Positions 1-5,847 of a stretch of 8,787 nucleotides of DNA are shown piece by piece. The position numbers and the translations under genes were made by a program. Every line of letters starts with the position of its first letter. Position 1 is the stretch's first letter. The stretch covers positions 1 through 8,787 of the forward strand of contig UQSC01000075.1 in assembly GCA_900543615.1 (NCBI GenBank). The letters are read 5' to 3'. The notes beneath the pieces are model-generated. The model was not told where the DNA came from and ran no database searches. It saw only the letters and a list, made by a program, of their open reading frames with translations. The DNA comes from an uncultured Collinsella sp. GTDB taxonomy: Bacteria; Actinomycetota; Coriobacteriia; Coriobacteriales; Coriobacteriaceae.

Positions 1-648
1 ATTAAGGTATTTAGAAACGCCAGTAATCTCGGTCTTGTTGGAAACTGGAATAATGCCATTGAGAAATCTTCTGGCGAGTATATTCATTTCCTCTTTCAGG
101 ATGATATTTTGTTACCCGGGGCTCTTGAGTCTGAGGTTGCAGCACTGGATGCTAATCCAAAGTGCTCCCTCTGCTTCAGCGCTTCATGTGTTATTGACTC
201 GAATGGCGCCATTACAATGAAGAGGAGACCTTTTAAGCGGGATATGGTTTTAAAAGGCTCTGATTTTGCCCGCAAGACATTTCGAACTCATAATATCTAT
301 GGAGAGCCTTCTAATGTCATGTTTCGTAGAGATTGCTGGCAAAAGGTTGGACCCTTTAATGATTCTTTGTGTTACTCCCCTGATTGGGAGTATTGGATTC
401 GTCTATCACTTAATAGTGATGTCTGCTATCTAGACTCAATTTATTCCTATTTTAGAGTGTGCAACGAATCTACTACGAACTCACTTTTTAAGGATAAAAA
501 AGAGCAATTGAAACGCGATGAGTTTGATTTTGTGCGAGCAATCTGTTCACTCGATGGTATCAATATATCGTCGGTTGATTTAACTGCTCGTAAATTGTCG
601 CTCTCAATCAGGAACATTGCTAAACGGATTTATTTTTCCGTTCACTGA
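1..648 (+). CDS. Glycosyltransferase family 2, C-terminal part (5' end cut by contig start)
   Basis: The reading frame is open from base 1 to a TGA at 646-648, giving 215 residues with no start seen, so the N-terminal nucleotide-binding part lies off the contig. What remains looks like the second half of a GT-A fold family 2 glycosyltransferase. The stretch GNWNNAIEKSSGEYIHF runs into Q33-D34-D35, which stands where these enzymes carry the metal/nucleotide-binding DDD or DxD. P127-D128-W129-E130-Y131-W132 matches the ED/DWEYW segment that holds the catalytic base. Such enzymes transfer a sugar from a nucleotide donor to a growing glycan on the cytoplasmic face. The donor and acceptor cannot be told from sequence. 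The gene is AT-rich (three sampled 60-base rows are 38-43% GC), unlike rfbA 16 bases downstream, which suggests a horizontally exchanged glycan-specificity gene. Family call fairly sure; specificity unknown. Confidence 0.85.
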   Translation: MKVFRNASNLGLVGNWNNAIEKSSGEYIHFLFQDDILLPGALESEVAALDANPKCSLCFSASCVIDSNGAITMKRRPFKRDMVLKGSDFARKTFRTHNIYGEPSNVMFRRDCWQKVGPFNDSLCYSPDWEYWIRLSLNSDVCYLDSIYSYFRVCNESTTNSLFKDKKEQLKRDEFDFVRAICSLDGINISSVDLTARKLSLSIRNIAKRIYFSVH

Positions 649-664
649 CTTTGGAAGTGATTGA

Positions 665-1564
665 ATGAAAGGCATCATCCTCGCAGGCGGGTCCGGCACG
701 CGCCTGTACCCGCTCACGCTCGTGACCTCCAAGCAGCTGCTGCCGGTCTACGACAAGCCCATGATCTACTACCCGCTGTCCACCCTCATGCTGGCGGGCA
801 TCCGGGACATCCTGGTCATCTCCACGCCGACCGACCTGCCCAACTTCGAGCGCCTGCTCGGGGACGGCTCGCGCTACGGCGTGAACCTCTCCTACGCCGA
901 GCAGCCCTCGCCCGACGGCCTGGCGCAGGCATTCACCATCGGCGAGGAGTTCATCGCCGGCGAGCCGTGCGCCCTGGTGCTCGGCGACAACATCTTCTAC
1001 GGCAACGGGCTCAGCCGCCACCTGACGCGCGCCGTCCAGAACGCCGAGTCGGGCCGCGCCACGGTCTTCGGCTACCACGTGGACGACCCCGAGCGCTTCG
1101 GCGTCGTGGAGTTCGACGGCGAGGGGAGGGCCGTCTCCATCGAGGAGAAGCCCGAGTGCCCCAAGAGCTCCTACGCCGTAACCGGCCTGTACTTCTACCC
1201 GGGCGACGTGGCCGCCAAGGCGCACGAGGTCAGGCCGTCGGCCCGCGGCGAGCTGGAGATCACCACGCTCAACCAGATGTACCTGGAGGAGGGGACGCTG
1301 TCCGTGGTGACCCTCGGCCGCGGCTACGCGTGGCTGGACACCGGCACCATGGAGAGCCTGCACGAGGCCGCGGAGTTCGTCCGCGCCGTGGAGCACTCCC
1401 AGGACCTGCCGGTCTCGGTCCCCGAGGAGATCGCCTGGGAGAACGGCTGGATCACGACCGCCGAGCTGGAGGAGGCCGCCAAGGCCTACGGCAAGTCGGT
1501 CTACGGCCAGCACCTGAAGAAGGTCGCCGCCGGCGAGATCGTCAACAGCCCGCGCGAGTACTAG
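665..1564 (+). CDS. rfbA: Glucose-1-phosphate thymidylyltransferase RmlA/RfbA
   Basis: First enzyme of dTDP-L-rhamnose synthesis: dTTP plus alpha-D-glucose-1-phosphate gives dTDP-glucose and pyrophosphate, in the cytoplasm. The 299-residue product is full length for the family. It carries the nucleotidyltransferase signature G8-G9-S10-G11-T12-R13 followed by YPLT, then SKQLLPVYDKPMIYYPLS (22-39), LGDN with metal-binding D108, EEKP (160-163) around K162, and WLDTGT with the second metal aspartate D225. The ATG at 665 is preceded by GGAAG (653-657) at 7-base spacing and sits 16 bases after the upstream glycosyltransferase stop, so the two may be co-transcribed. The gene is GC-rich (about 68% in sampled rows) with almost only G/C-ending codons. 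A terminator-like hairpin follows it, separating it from its pathway partners rfbB and rfbCD. Confidence 0.97.
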   Translation: MKGIILAGGSGTRLYPLTLVTSKQLLPVYDKPMIYYPLSTLMLAGIRDILVISTPTDLPNFERLLGDGSRYGVNLSYAEQPSPDGLAQAFTIGEEFIAGEPCALVLGDNIFYGNGLSRHLTRAVQNAESGRATVFGYHVDDPERFGVVEFDGEGRAVSIEEKPECPKSSYAVTGLYFYPGDVAAKAHEVRPSARGELEITTLNQMYLEEGTLSVVTLGRGYAWLDTGTMESLHEAAEFVRAVEHSQDLPVSVPEEIAWENGWITTAELEEAAKAYGKSVYGQHLKKVAAGEIVNSPREY

Positions 1565-1584
1565 CGCAAGCTTGTTTTCTTTCA

Positions 1585-1617
1585 GGGGTCACCGTTTATC
1601 TGGTGGCCCCTTTCGTT
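1585..1617 (+). terminator. Likely intrinsic terminator after rfbA
   Basis: A 9-bp stem, GGGGTCACC (1585-1593) with GGTGGCCCC (1602-1610), pairs with one T·G wobble. An outer A1584-T1611 pair makes it 10 bp. The loop is 8 bases and the tail is TTTCGTT (1611-1617). It begins about 20 bases after the rfbA stop. The T tract is short and interrupted, so termination may be incomplete and allow some read-through into the next genes. Confidence 0.6.
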
Positions 1618-1622
1618 ATGAT
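1595..1622 (+). promoter_or_regulatory. Weak candidate promoter for the DUF4869/NTPase pair
   Basis: TATGAT at 1617-1622 matches the -10 consensus at five of six positions. It would start transcription near 1629, giving a leader of about 31 bases to the GTG at 1660. The only -35 at a usual distance is TTTATC (1595-1600, 16-bp spacer), matching three of six, and it lies in the loop of the preceding terminator. TTGACC at 1627-1632 is a good -35 hexamer but has no -10 at the right spacing. Tentative. Confidence 0.25.
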
Positions 1623-1659
1623 TACGTTGACCATAAAGACAATATGATTGGGAGTGGAT

Positions 1660-2097
1660 GTGTTAAGCGTCTACTTTGGCGATATGCCAGAAGCGATTTA
1701 CAACACAGCGACATATTTCAAAAACTCTTACCGGTCTTCTTGGATTACGGATCCCTATGCAGTCTCGATAATTAAAGATGTCGATCGATCGGTTGTTGTC
1801 TCCGAAAACGTCATCGAAAGCCCTGTGCTTGGATCCATCTCCCCACTCCAGCTTTCTGGTGGCGTGAAAACGCTGCTGCTTATGAGATTTGATCGTAAGC
1901 ATATTTTTAACGCTTCTACCTGTGGTGACAACTGTGCCAAGTGGATTCTCGACATGGCGAAAGACCGCAAGCTCGTTGTGAATCTCTATCATGTGATGGA
2001 CTTTGGCCGCGAGGATTTTAAAATCAAAGTCGTGAACAGCGGCCGAATCGTTCATAACATGGCCGAATTGATTCACGAGTCGATTCCGTATCTGTAG
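1660..2097 (+). CDS. DUF4869-like protein of unknown function
   Basis: A 145-residue protein that I recognise as DUF4869-like, by its opening MLSVYFGDMPEAIYN, the ESPVLGSISPLQLSGGVKT segment (53-71) and FNASTCGDNCAKWIL (83-97). The family has no established function. There is no signal peptide or membrane segment, so it should be cytoplasmic. C88 and C92 in CGDNC are a possible structural or metal site, which is inference. I chose the GTG at 1660 because GGGAG (1650-1654) lies 5 bases upstream and the protein then begins at the family's usual N-terminus. A TTG at 1648 would add four unsupported residues and put the Shine-Dalgarno inside the gene. The stop is immediately followed by the next gene's start region, so the pair is very likely co-translated. 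GC is intermediate (43-53% in two sampled rows), well below the flanking rml genes. Confidence 0.8.
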   Translation: MLSVYFGDMPEAIYNTATYFKNSYRSSWITDPYAVSIIKDVDRSVVVSENVIESPVLGSISPLQLSGGVKTLLLMRFDRKHIFNASTCGDNCAKWILDMAKDRKLVVNLYHVMDFGREDFKIKVVNSGRIVHNMAELIHESIPYL

Positions 2098-2106
2098 GTG
2101 CTGCTT

Positions 2107-3081
2107 ATGAACGGTTCGCATCTTGTTAAGATTTCCCGCCGTAGGGGAACCAAGTACACATTTACCATCAAGCGGAACATCACTATTGTGCGTGGCGATA
2201 GCGGCACGGGTAAGACGACGCTGTTTGACATGGTCGCAGACTACATGCGAACGGGCGAGCAGTCGGGCGTTTCCTTGCAATGCGATTGTCCCTGTGTCGC
2301 CTTGACCGATTATGATTGGCGAAACCAGCTTTCGTCCGTTCATGACTCGATTGTATTTGTCGATGAGGGCTTAAAAGAGATCCATTCTGATGAGTTTGCC
2401 CATCATGTGCTGTATTCCTCGAATTATTTCGTGCTGATCTCAAGGGCTGATTTCCCCAATCTTCCGTATAGCGTGGATGAGATTTACAAGATTAAGACGA
2501 GCGGAAAATACCATTCTTTCGTCCCTGTTTATCAAGATCGCGGGAATCATCGTTATGCTATTTCCCGGTCGGCGCCAAAACAGGACTTTTCTATCCTTCT
2601 ATGCGAGGACAGTAAGTCTGGTTTTCAGTTCTTTAAACGGCATTTTGCTGACAGTGAGCTTACCTGTACTTCGGCCATGACGAACAGCGCGATTTTGGGC
2701 TGGTTGGATCAGCATCTCGACGATCGCGTGTTTGTTGTCGCGGACGGGGCGGCATTTGGGTGCTATGCGGACCGCGTCCTTAAGCTGCAAGACATTCACC
2801 GCGATACTGTTACGGTTTGTCTTCCCGAGTCGTTCGAATGGCTTCTGCTGAGCTCCGGCGTAATTTCAGGGCTAGATGCCAAAGCAGTTCTGCAAGAGCC
2901 GGAAGCGTTTGCAGACAGTGAGAAGTTTAAAAGCTGGGAGGACTTCTTCTATAAGTACTTACGCGATAAAACTGGGAATTCGGTCTTCCGGTACGACAAA
3001 GACTGCATTCCGGAGGCGTTTTGTAGGGGAAGTAATTCTGCGAAGGTTATGGCTCTTATCGCGTGCCGAAATGTCCGATAG
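2107..3081 (+). CDS. P-loop NTPase of unknown function, partner of the DUF4869-like protein
   Basis: A 324-residue soluble protein. The N-terminal part is a P-loop NTPase: Walker A G30-D-S-G-T-G-K36-T37-T38 follows a strand ITIVR, and a Walker B-like strand IVFVDE (82-87) ends in D86-E87. A further strand YFVLISR (107-113) follows. There is no ABC signature. From about residue 160 a second alpha/beta domain starts: FSILLCED (161-168), then VFVVADGAAFG (208-218) and PESFEW (240-245). Acidic residues at the ends of successive strands recall TOPRIM or receiver-like folds, which is inference only. Its function is unknown to me. I chose ATG 2107 because TAGGTG (2095-2100), overlapping the previous stop, sits 6 bases upstream. 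A GTG at 2098 directly abuts that stop and would add MLL. The start arrangement implies translational coupling. No terminator is seen after it, so transcripts may run on into rfbB. Confidence 0.8.
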   Translation: MNGSHLVKISRRRGTKYTFTIKRNITIVRGDSGTGKTTLFDMVADYMRTGEQSGVSLQCDCPCVALTDYDWRNQLSSVHDSIVFVDEGLKEIHSDEFAHHVLYSSNYFVLISRADFPNLPYSVDEIYKIKTSGKYHSFVPVYQDRGNHRYAISRSAPKQDFSILLCEDSKSGFQFFKRHFADSELTCTSAMTNSAILGWLDQHLDDRVFVVADGAAFGCYADRVLKLQDIHRDTVTVCLPESFEWLLLSSGVISGLDAKAVLQEPEAFADSEKFKSWEDFFYKYLRDKTGNSVFRYDKDCIPEAFCRGSNSAKVMALIACRNVR

Positions 3082-3156
3082 TTTTGTTGAATAGTGTCGC
3101 GGCATCACTTCCTGCGGCATACTAAAGAAGCTGTACATGCTTCAGATTGGATTTTC

Positions 3157-4176
3157 ATGTCTGAGATCTTCGAACCCAAGAACATCATCGTCACGGGCGG
3201 CTGCGGCTTCATCGGCAGCAACTTCGTGCACTACGTGGTCAACAACCACCAGGACGTCCACGTGACCGTCCTGGACAAGCTGACCTACGCCGGCAACCCC
3301 GAGAACATCGCGGGGCTGCCCGAGGACAGGGTTGAGCTCGTCGTCGGTGACATCTGCGACGCGGAGCTGCTCGATAGGATCGTCCCCGGCCACGACGCGA
3401 TCGTGCACTACGCCGCAGAGAGCCACAACGACAACTCCATCGCCGACCCGGAGCCGTTCCTGCGCACCAACGTGGAGGGCACCTTCCGCCTGCTGGAGGC
3501 CGTCCGCAAGCACGGCGTCCGCTACCACCACGTCTCCACCGACGAGGTCTACGGCGACCTGGCGCTCGACGACCCCGCCAAGTTCACCGAGGAGACGCCG
3601 TATAAGCCGAGCTCCCCGTACTCGAGCACCAAGGCTTCCTCCGACATGCTCGTGCGCGCCTGGACCCGCACCTACGGCCTGCGCGCCACGATCTCCAACT
3701 GCTCCAACAACTACGGCCCCTACCAGCACGTGGAGAAGTTCATCCCCAGGCAGATCACGAACATCGTCGACGGCGTCCGCCCCAAGCTCTACGGCCGCGG
3801 CGAGAACGTCCGCGACTGGATCCACACCGAGGACCACTCCAGCGCCGTCTGGGACATCCTCACCAAGGGCCGCACGGGGGAGACCTACCTCATCGGAGCC
3901 GACGGGGAGAGGAACAACATCACCGTGCTGCGCATGATCCTCGAGGCCATGGGCCGCGACCCCGAGGACTTCGACTGGGTCGCCGACCGCCCCGGCCACG
4001 ACCGCCGCTACGCCATCGACTCGACCAAGCTCCAGCGCGAGCTGGGCTGGAGGCCGGCGCACACCGACTTCGCCGGGGGCCTGAAGCAGACCATCGACTG
4101 GTACGTCGCCAACGAGTCCTGGTGGCGCCCCGCCAAGGAGGCCACCGAGGCCCGCTACCGCGCGCAGGGGCAGTAG
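3157..4176 (+). CDS. rfbB: dTDP-glucose 4,6-dehydratase RmlB/RfbB
   Basis: Second step of dTDP-L-rhamnose synthesis: NAD-dependent dehydration of dTDP-glucose to dTDP-4-keto-6-deoxyglucose. The 339-residue product is an extended short-chain dehydrogenase/reductase. The Rossmann motif is G14-G-C-G17-F-I-G20. HYAAESHNDNSIADP (84-98) follows, then the catalytic S127-T128-D129-E130-V-Y-G with the dehydratase Asp-Glu pair, and Y155-S-S-T-K159. NCSNNYGPYQHVEKFIP (181-197) and GRGENVRDWIHTEDH (213-227) are typical substrate-binding segments. The HNDN form resembles streptococcal RmlB. I chose ATG 3157 because the family N-terminus starts just before the Rossmann strand. An in-frame GTG at 3094 would add 21 residues with no family look. 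The Shine-Dalgarno is weak (TTGGA near 3147-3151). Composition jumps to GC-rich at about this start codon. Confidence 0.97.
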   Translation: MSEIFEPKNIIVTGGCGFIGSNFVHYVVNNHQDVHVTVLDKLTYAGNPENIAGLPEDRVELVVGDICDAELLDRIVPGHDAIVHYAAESHNDNSIADPEPFLRTNVEGTFRLLEAVRKHGVRYHHVSTDEVYGDLALDDPAKFTEETPYKPSSPYSSTKASSDMLVRAWTRTYGLRATISNCSNNYGPYQHVEKFIPRQITNIVDGVRPKLYGRGENVRDWIHTEDHSSAVWDILTKGRTGETYLIGADGERNNITVLRMILEAMGRDPEDFDWVADRPGHDRRYAIDSTKLQRELGWRPAHTDFAGGLKQTIDWYVANESWWRPAKEATEARYRAQGQ

Positions 4177-4196
4177 ACCGCCCGAGTGCCCTTACG

Positions 4197-4255
4197 GGGC
4201 GCGCCGGGCGGACCGCAGGGCATGGGGATGATCCTGCGGTCCGCCCGGCACGCCC
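4197..4255 (+). promoter_or_regulatory. Very strong hairpin between rfbB and rmlCD
   Basis: A perfect 17-bp inverted repeat has its left arm at 4203-4219 and right arm at 4233-4249. An extra G·T pair (4220/4232) lies inside, and after one mismatch (C4202/A4250) five more outer pairs run 4197-4201 with 4251-4255. The apical loop is 11 to 13 bases. It lies in the 114-base gap after the rfbB stop and ends 35 bases before the rmlCD start. No T tract follows, so it is not a standard intrinsic terminator. It may stabilise the rfbB mRNA 3' end, attenuate, or mark a processing site. Structure sure, role unknown. Confidence 0.7.
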
Positions 4256-4290
4256 GCAACCTGAACCTCTTCGATAGGAGCTTTTCCCAT

Positions 4291-5745
4291 ATGGCAGACA
4301 TCGCATTCGAGAAGGACCTCTCCGTCGCCGAGACCGGCATCGAGGGCCTCAAGGTCGTCGACCTCGCCGTCCACGGCGACTCGCGCGGCTGGTTCAAGGA
4401 GAACTGGCAGCGCGCCAAGATGACCGCCCTGGGCATCCCGGACCTCAGGGTCGTCCAGAACAACATCTCCTACAACGACAGCCGCGGCGTCACCCGCGGC
4501 ATCCACGCCGAGCCCTGGGACAAGTTCATCTCCGTGGCCCGCGGCTCGGTCTTCGGCGCATGGGTCGACCTGCGCGAGGGCAGCGCCACCTACGGGAAGG
4601 TCTACACGACCGTGCTGGACCCGAGCAAGGCCATCTACGTCCCGCGCGGCGTGGGCAACTCCTTCCAGGCCCTGGAGGACGGCACCGCCTACACCTACCT
4701 GGTGGACGCCCACTGGTCGCTGGAGCTGAAGAGGACCTACACCTTCGTGAACCTCGCCGACCCCGAGCTCGCCATCCAGTGGCCGATCCCCCTCGACGAG
4801 GCCACCGTATCCGAGGCCGACCTCAACCACCCGTACCTCAAGGACGTCGTCCCCATGGCGCCGAAGCGCACCCTCGTTATCGGCTGCAACGGCCAGTTGG
4901 GCCGCGCGGTCCGCGCGCTGGCGGAGGAGCGCGGCGTGGCGAAGGACTTCGACTTCTGCGACATCGACACCTTCGACATGTCCGACCCGGCGGCCTACGG
5001 CAAGTACGACTGGTCGCTCTACGGCACGGTCATCAACTGCGGCGCCTACACCGCCGTGGATAGGGCGGAGACCCCCGAGGGCCGCGTGACCGCATGGAAG
5101 GCCAACGCCACCGGCCCCGCCCTCCTCGCCCGCACATGCTCTGATCACGGGATCACCCTCGTCCACGTGTCCTCCGACTACGTCTTCGACGGCACGGCCG
5201 AGGTCCATACCGAGGTCGAGCCCCTCAGCCCGCTTTCCGTCTACGGCCAGACCAAGGCCGCCGGCGACATCGCCGTGGCCGGGTGCCCGCGCCACTACAT
5301 CATGCGCTCCAGCTGGGTCATCGGCGAGGGCCGCAACTTCGTCAAGACGATGAAGGGCCTGTCCGACCGCGTCGCCGACCCCGACGACAAACTCACGCAG
5401 GTCACGGTCGTCGACGACCAGCTGGGCCGCCTGACCTTCACGCGCGACATGGCCGCCGCCATCTTCCACGTGCTGGGGACGCACGCCCCCTACGGCACCT
5501 ACGGCTGCACCGGCTCCGGCACCGTCAAGTCCTGGGCCGATATCGCCCGCGCCGTCTTCGAGGCCGCCAACGGCAACGGGGACAGGGTCGTGCCGGTATC
5601 GACCGCCGACTACTACGCGAGCGCCGAGGGCCCCGTCGCCCCGCGCCCGGTCCACTCCGCGCTCGACCTGTCCAAGCTCGAGGCTGCCGGCTTCCACATG
5701 CCCGACTGGGAGGAAGAGCTGGGGGAGTACATCAAGACGCTCTAG
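4291..5745 (+). CDS. rfbCD: Fused dTDP-4-dehydrorhamnose 3,5-epimerase / dTDP-4-dehydrorhamnose reductase (RmlC-RmlD)
   Basis: Last two steps of dTDP-L-rhamnose synthesis in one 484-residue chain. Residues 1-188 are a cupin RmlC epimerase: D30-S-R-G-W-F-K-E-N, V67-T-R-G-I-H72 with the catalytic histidine, WDKF (76-79), VPRGVGNSFQALE (117-129) and YTYLVDAHW (134-142). This matches the streptococcal class (NGFQ-like) rather than the enteric AHGF form. Residues 193-484 are an NADPH-dependent RmlD reductase: G198-C-N-G201-Q-L-G204, V293-S-S-D-Y-V-F-D-G301, and Y318-G-Q-T-K322 with the catalytic Tyr/Lys. The seam at about 188-193 has almost no linker. I chose ATG 4291, with TAGGAG (4275-4280) 10 bases upstream. 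A farther in-frame GTG at 4186 would translate through the strong hairpin. RmlCD fusions are known in bifidobacteria. With rfbA and rfbB it completes the pathway. Confidence 0.95.
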   Translation: MADIAFEKDLSVAETGIEGLKVVDLAVHGDSRGWFKENWQRAKMTALGIPDLRVVQNNISYNDSRGVTRGIHAEPWDKFISVARGSVFGAWVDLREGSATYGKVYTTVLDPSKAIYVPRGVGNSFQALEDGTAYTYLVDAHWSLELKRTYTFVNLADPELAIQWPIPLDEATVSEADLNHPYLKDVVPMAPKRTLVIGCNGQLGRAVRALAEERGVAKDFDFCDIDTFDMSDPAAYGKYDWSLYGTVINCGAYTAVDRAETPEGRVTAWKANATGPALLARTCSDHGITLVHVSSDYVFDGTAEVHTEVEPLSPLSVYGQTKAAGDIAVAGCPRHYIMRSSWVIGEGRNFVKTMKGLSDRVADPDDKLTQVTVVDDQLGRLTFTRDMAAAIFHVLGTHAPYGTYGCTGSGTVKSWADIARAVFEAANGNGDRVVPVSTADYYASAEGPVAPRPVHSALDLSKLEAAGFHMPDWEEELGEYIKTL

Positions 5746-5767
5746 CCGCTATTAACTTTTCGAGAGT

Positions 5768-5803
5768 AAAAGCCGCCGTTCTTTAACGGCGGCTTTTCTT
5801 GTT
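5768..5803. terminator. Bidirectional intrinsic terminator between convergent genes
   Basis: A perfect 13-bp stem, AAAAGCCGCCGTT (5768-5780) and AACGGCGGCTTTT (5785-5797), has a 4-base CTTT loop and a T-rich tail (TTTTCTT) on the plus strand. On the minus strand the same stem ends in TTTT followed by ACTCTC, so it can also end transcription of the convergent glycosyltransferase gene whose stop is at 5848. It starts 22 bases after the rmlCD stop. The remaining gap (5804-5847) shows nothing else. Confidence 0.93.
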
Positions 5804-5847
5804 GGTGGCTATCTGCGCAGTGGTGCCAATAGTATTTTGCGGAAGAT

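Noticed and set aside
1627..1648. TTGACC with TATGAT (1643-1648) as a promoter for the DUF4869-like gene
   Set aside because: The spacer is only 10 bases, and a start from that -10 would fall inside the Shine-Dalgarno region.
1781..1794. CGATCGATCG palindrome as a binding site
   Set aside because: It lies inside the DUF4869-like coding sequence and is explained by its Val-Asp-Arg-Ser codons. There is no second copy nearby.
3099..3120. Direct repeat GCGGCAT at 3099-3105 and 3114-3120 as a target-site duplication or operator
   Set aside because: Both copies lie on the same side of the cassette and are only 7 bases long, with no matching copy at the rfbA side.
3142..5697. Long minus-strand open frames opposite rfbB and rmlCD (and a similar one opposite rfbA at 620-1513)
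   Set aside because: They are products of the high GC and G/C-ending codons of the plus-strand genes. Their translations are Val/Gly/Ala/Arg-rich with no motifs, while the plus strand encodes complete known enzymes.
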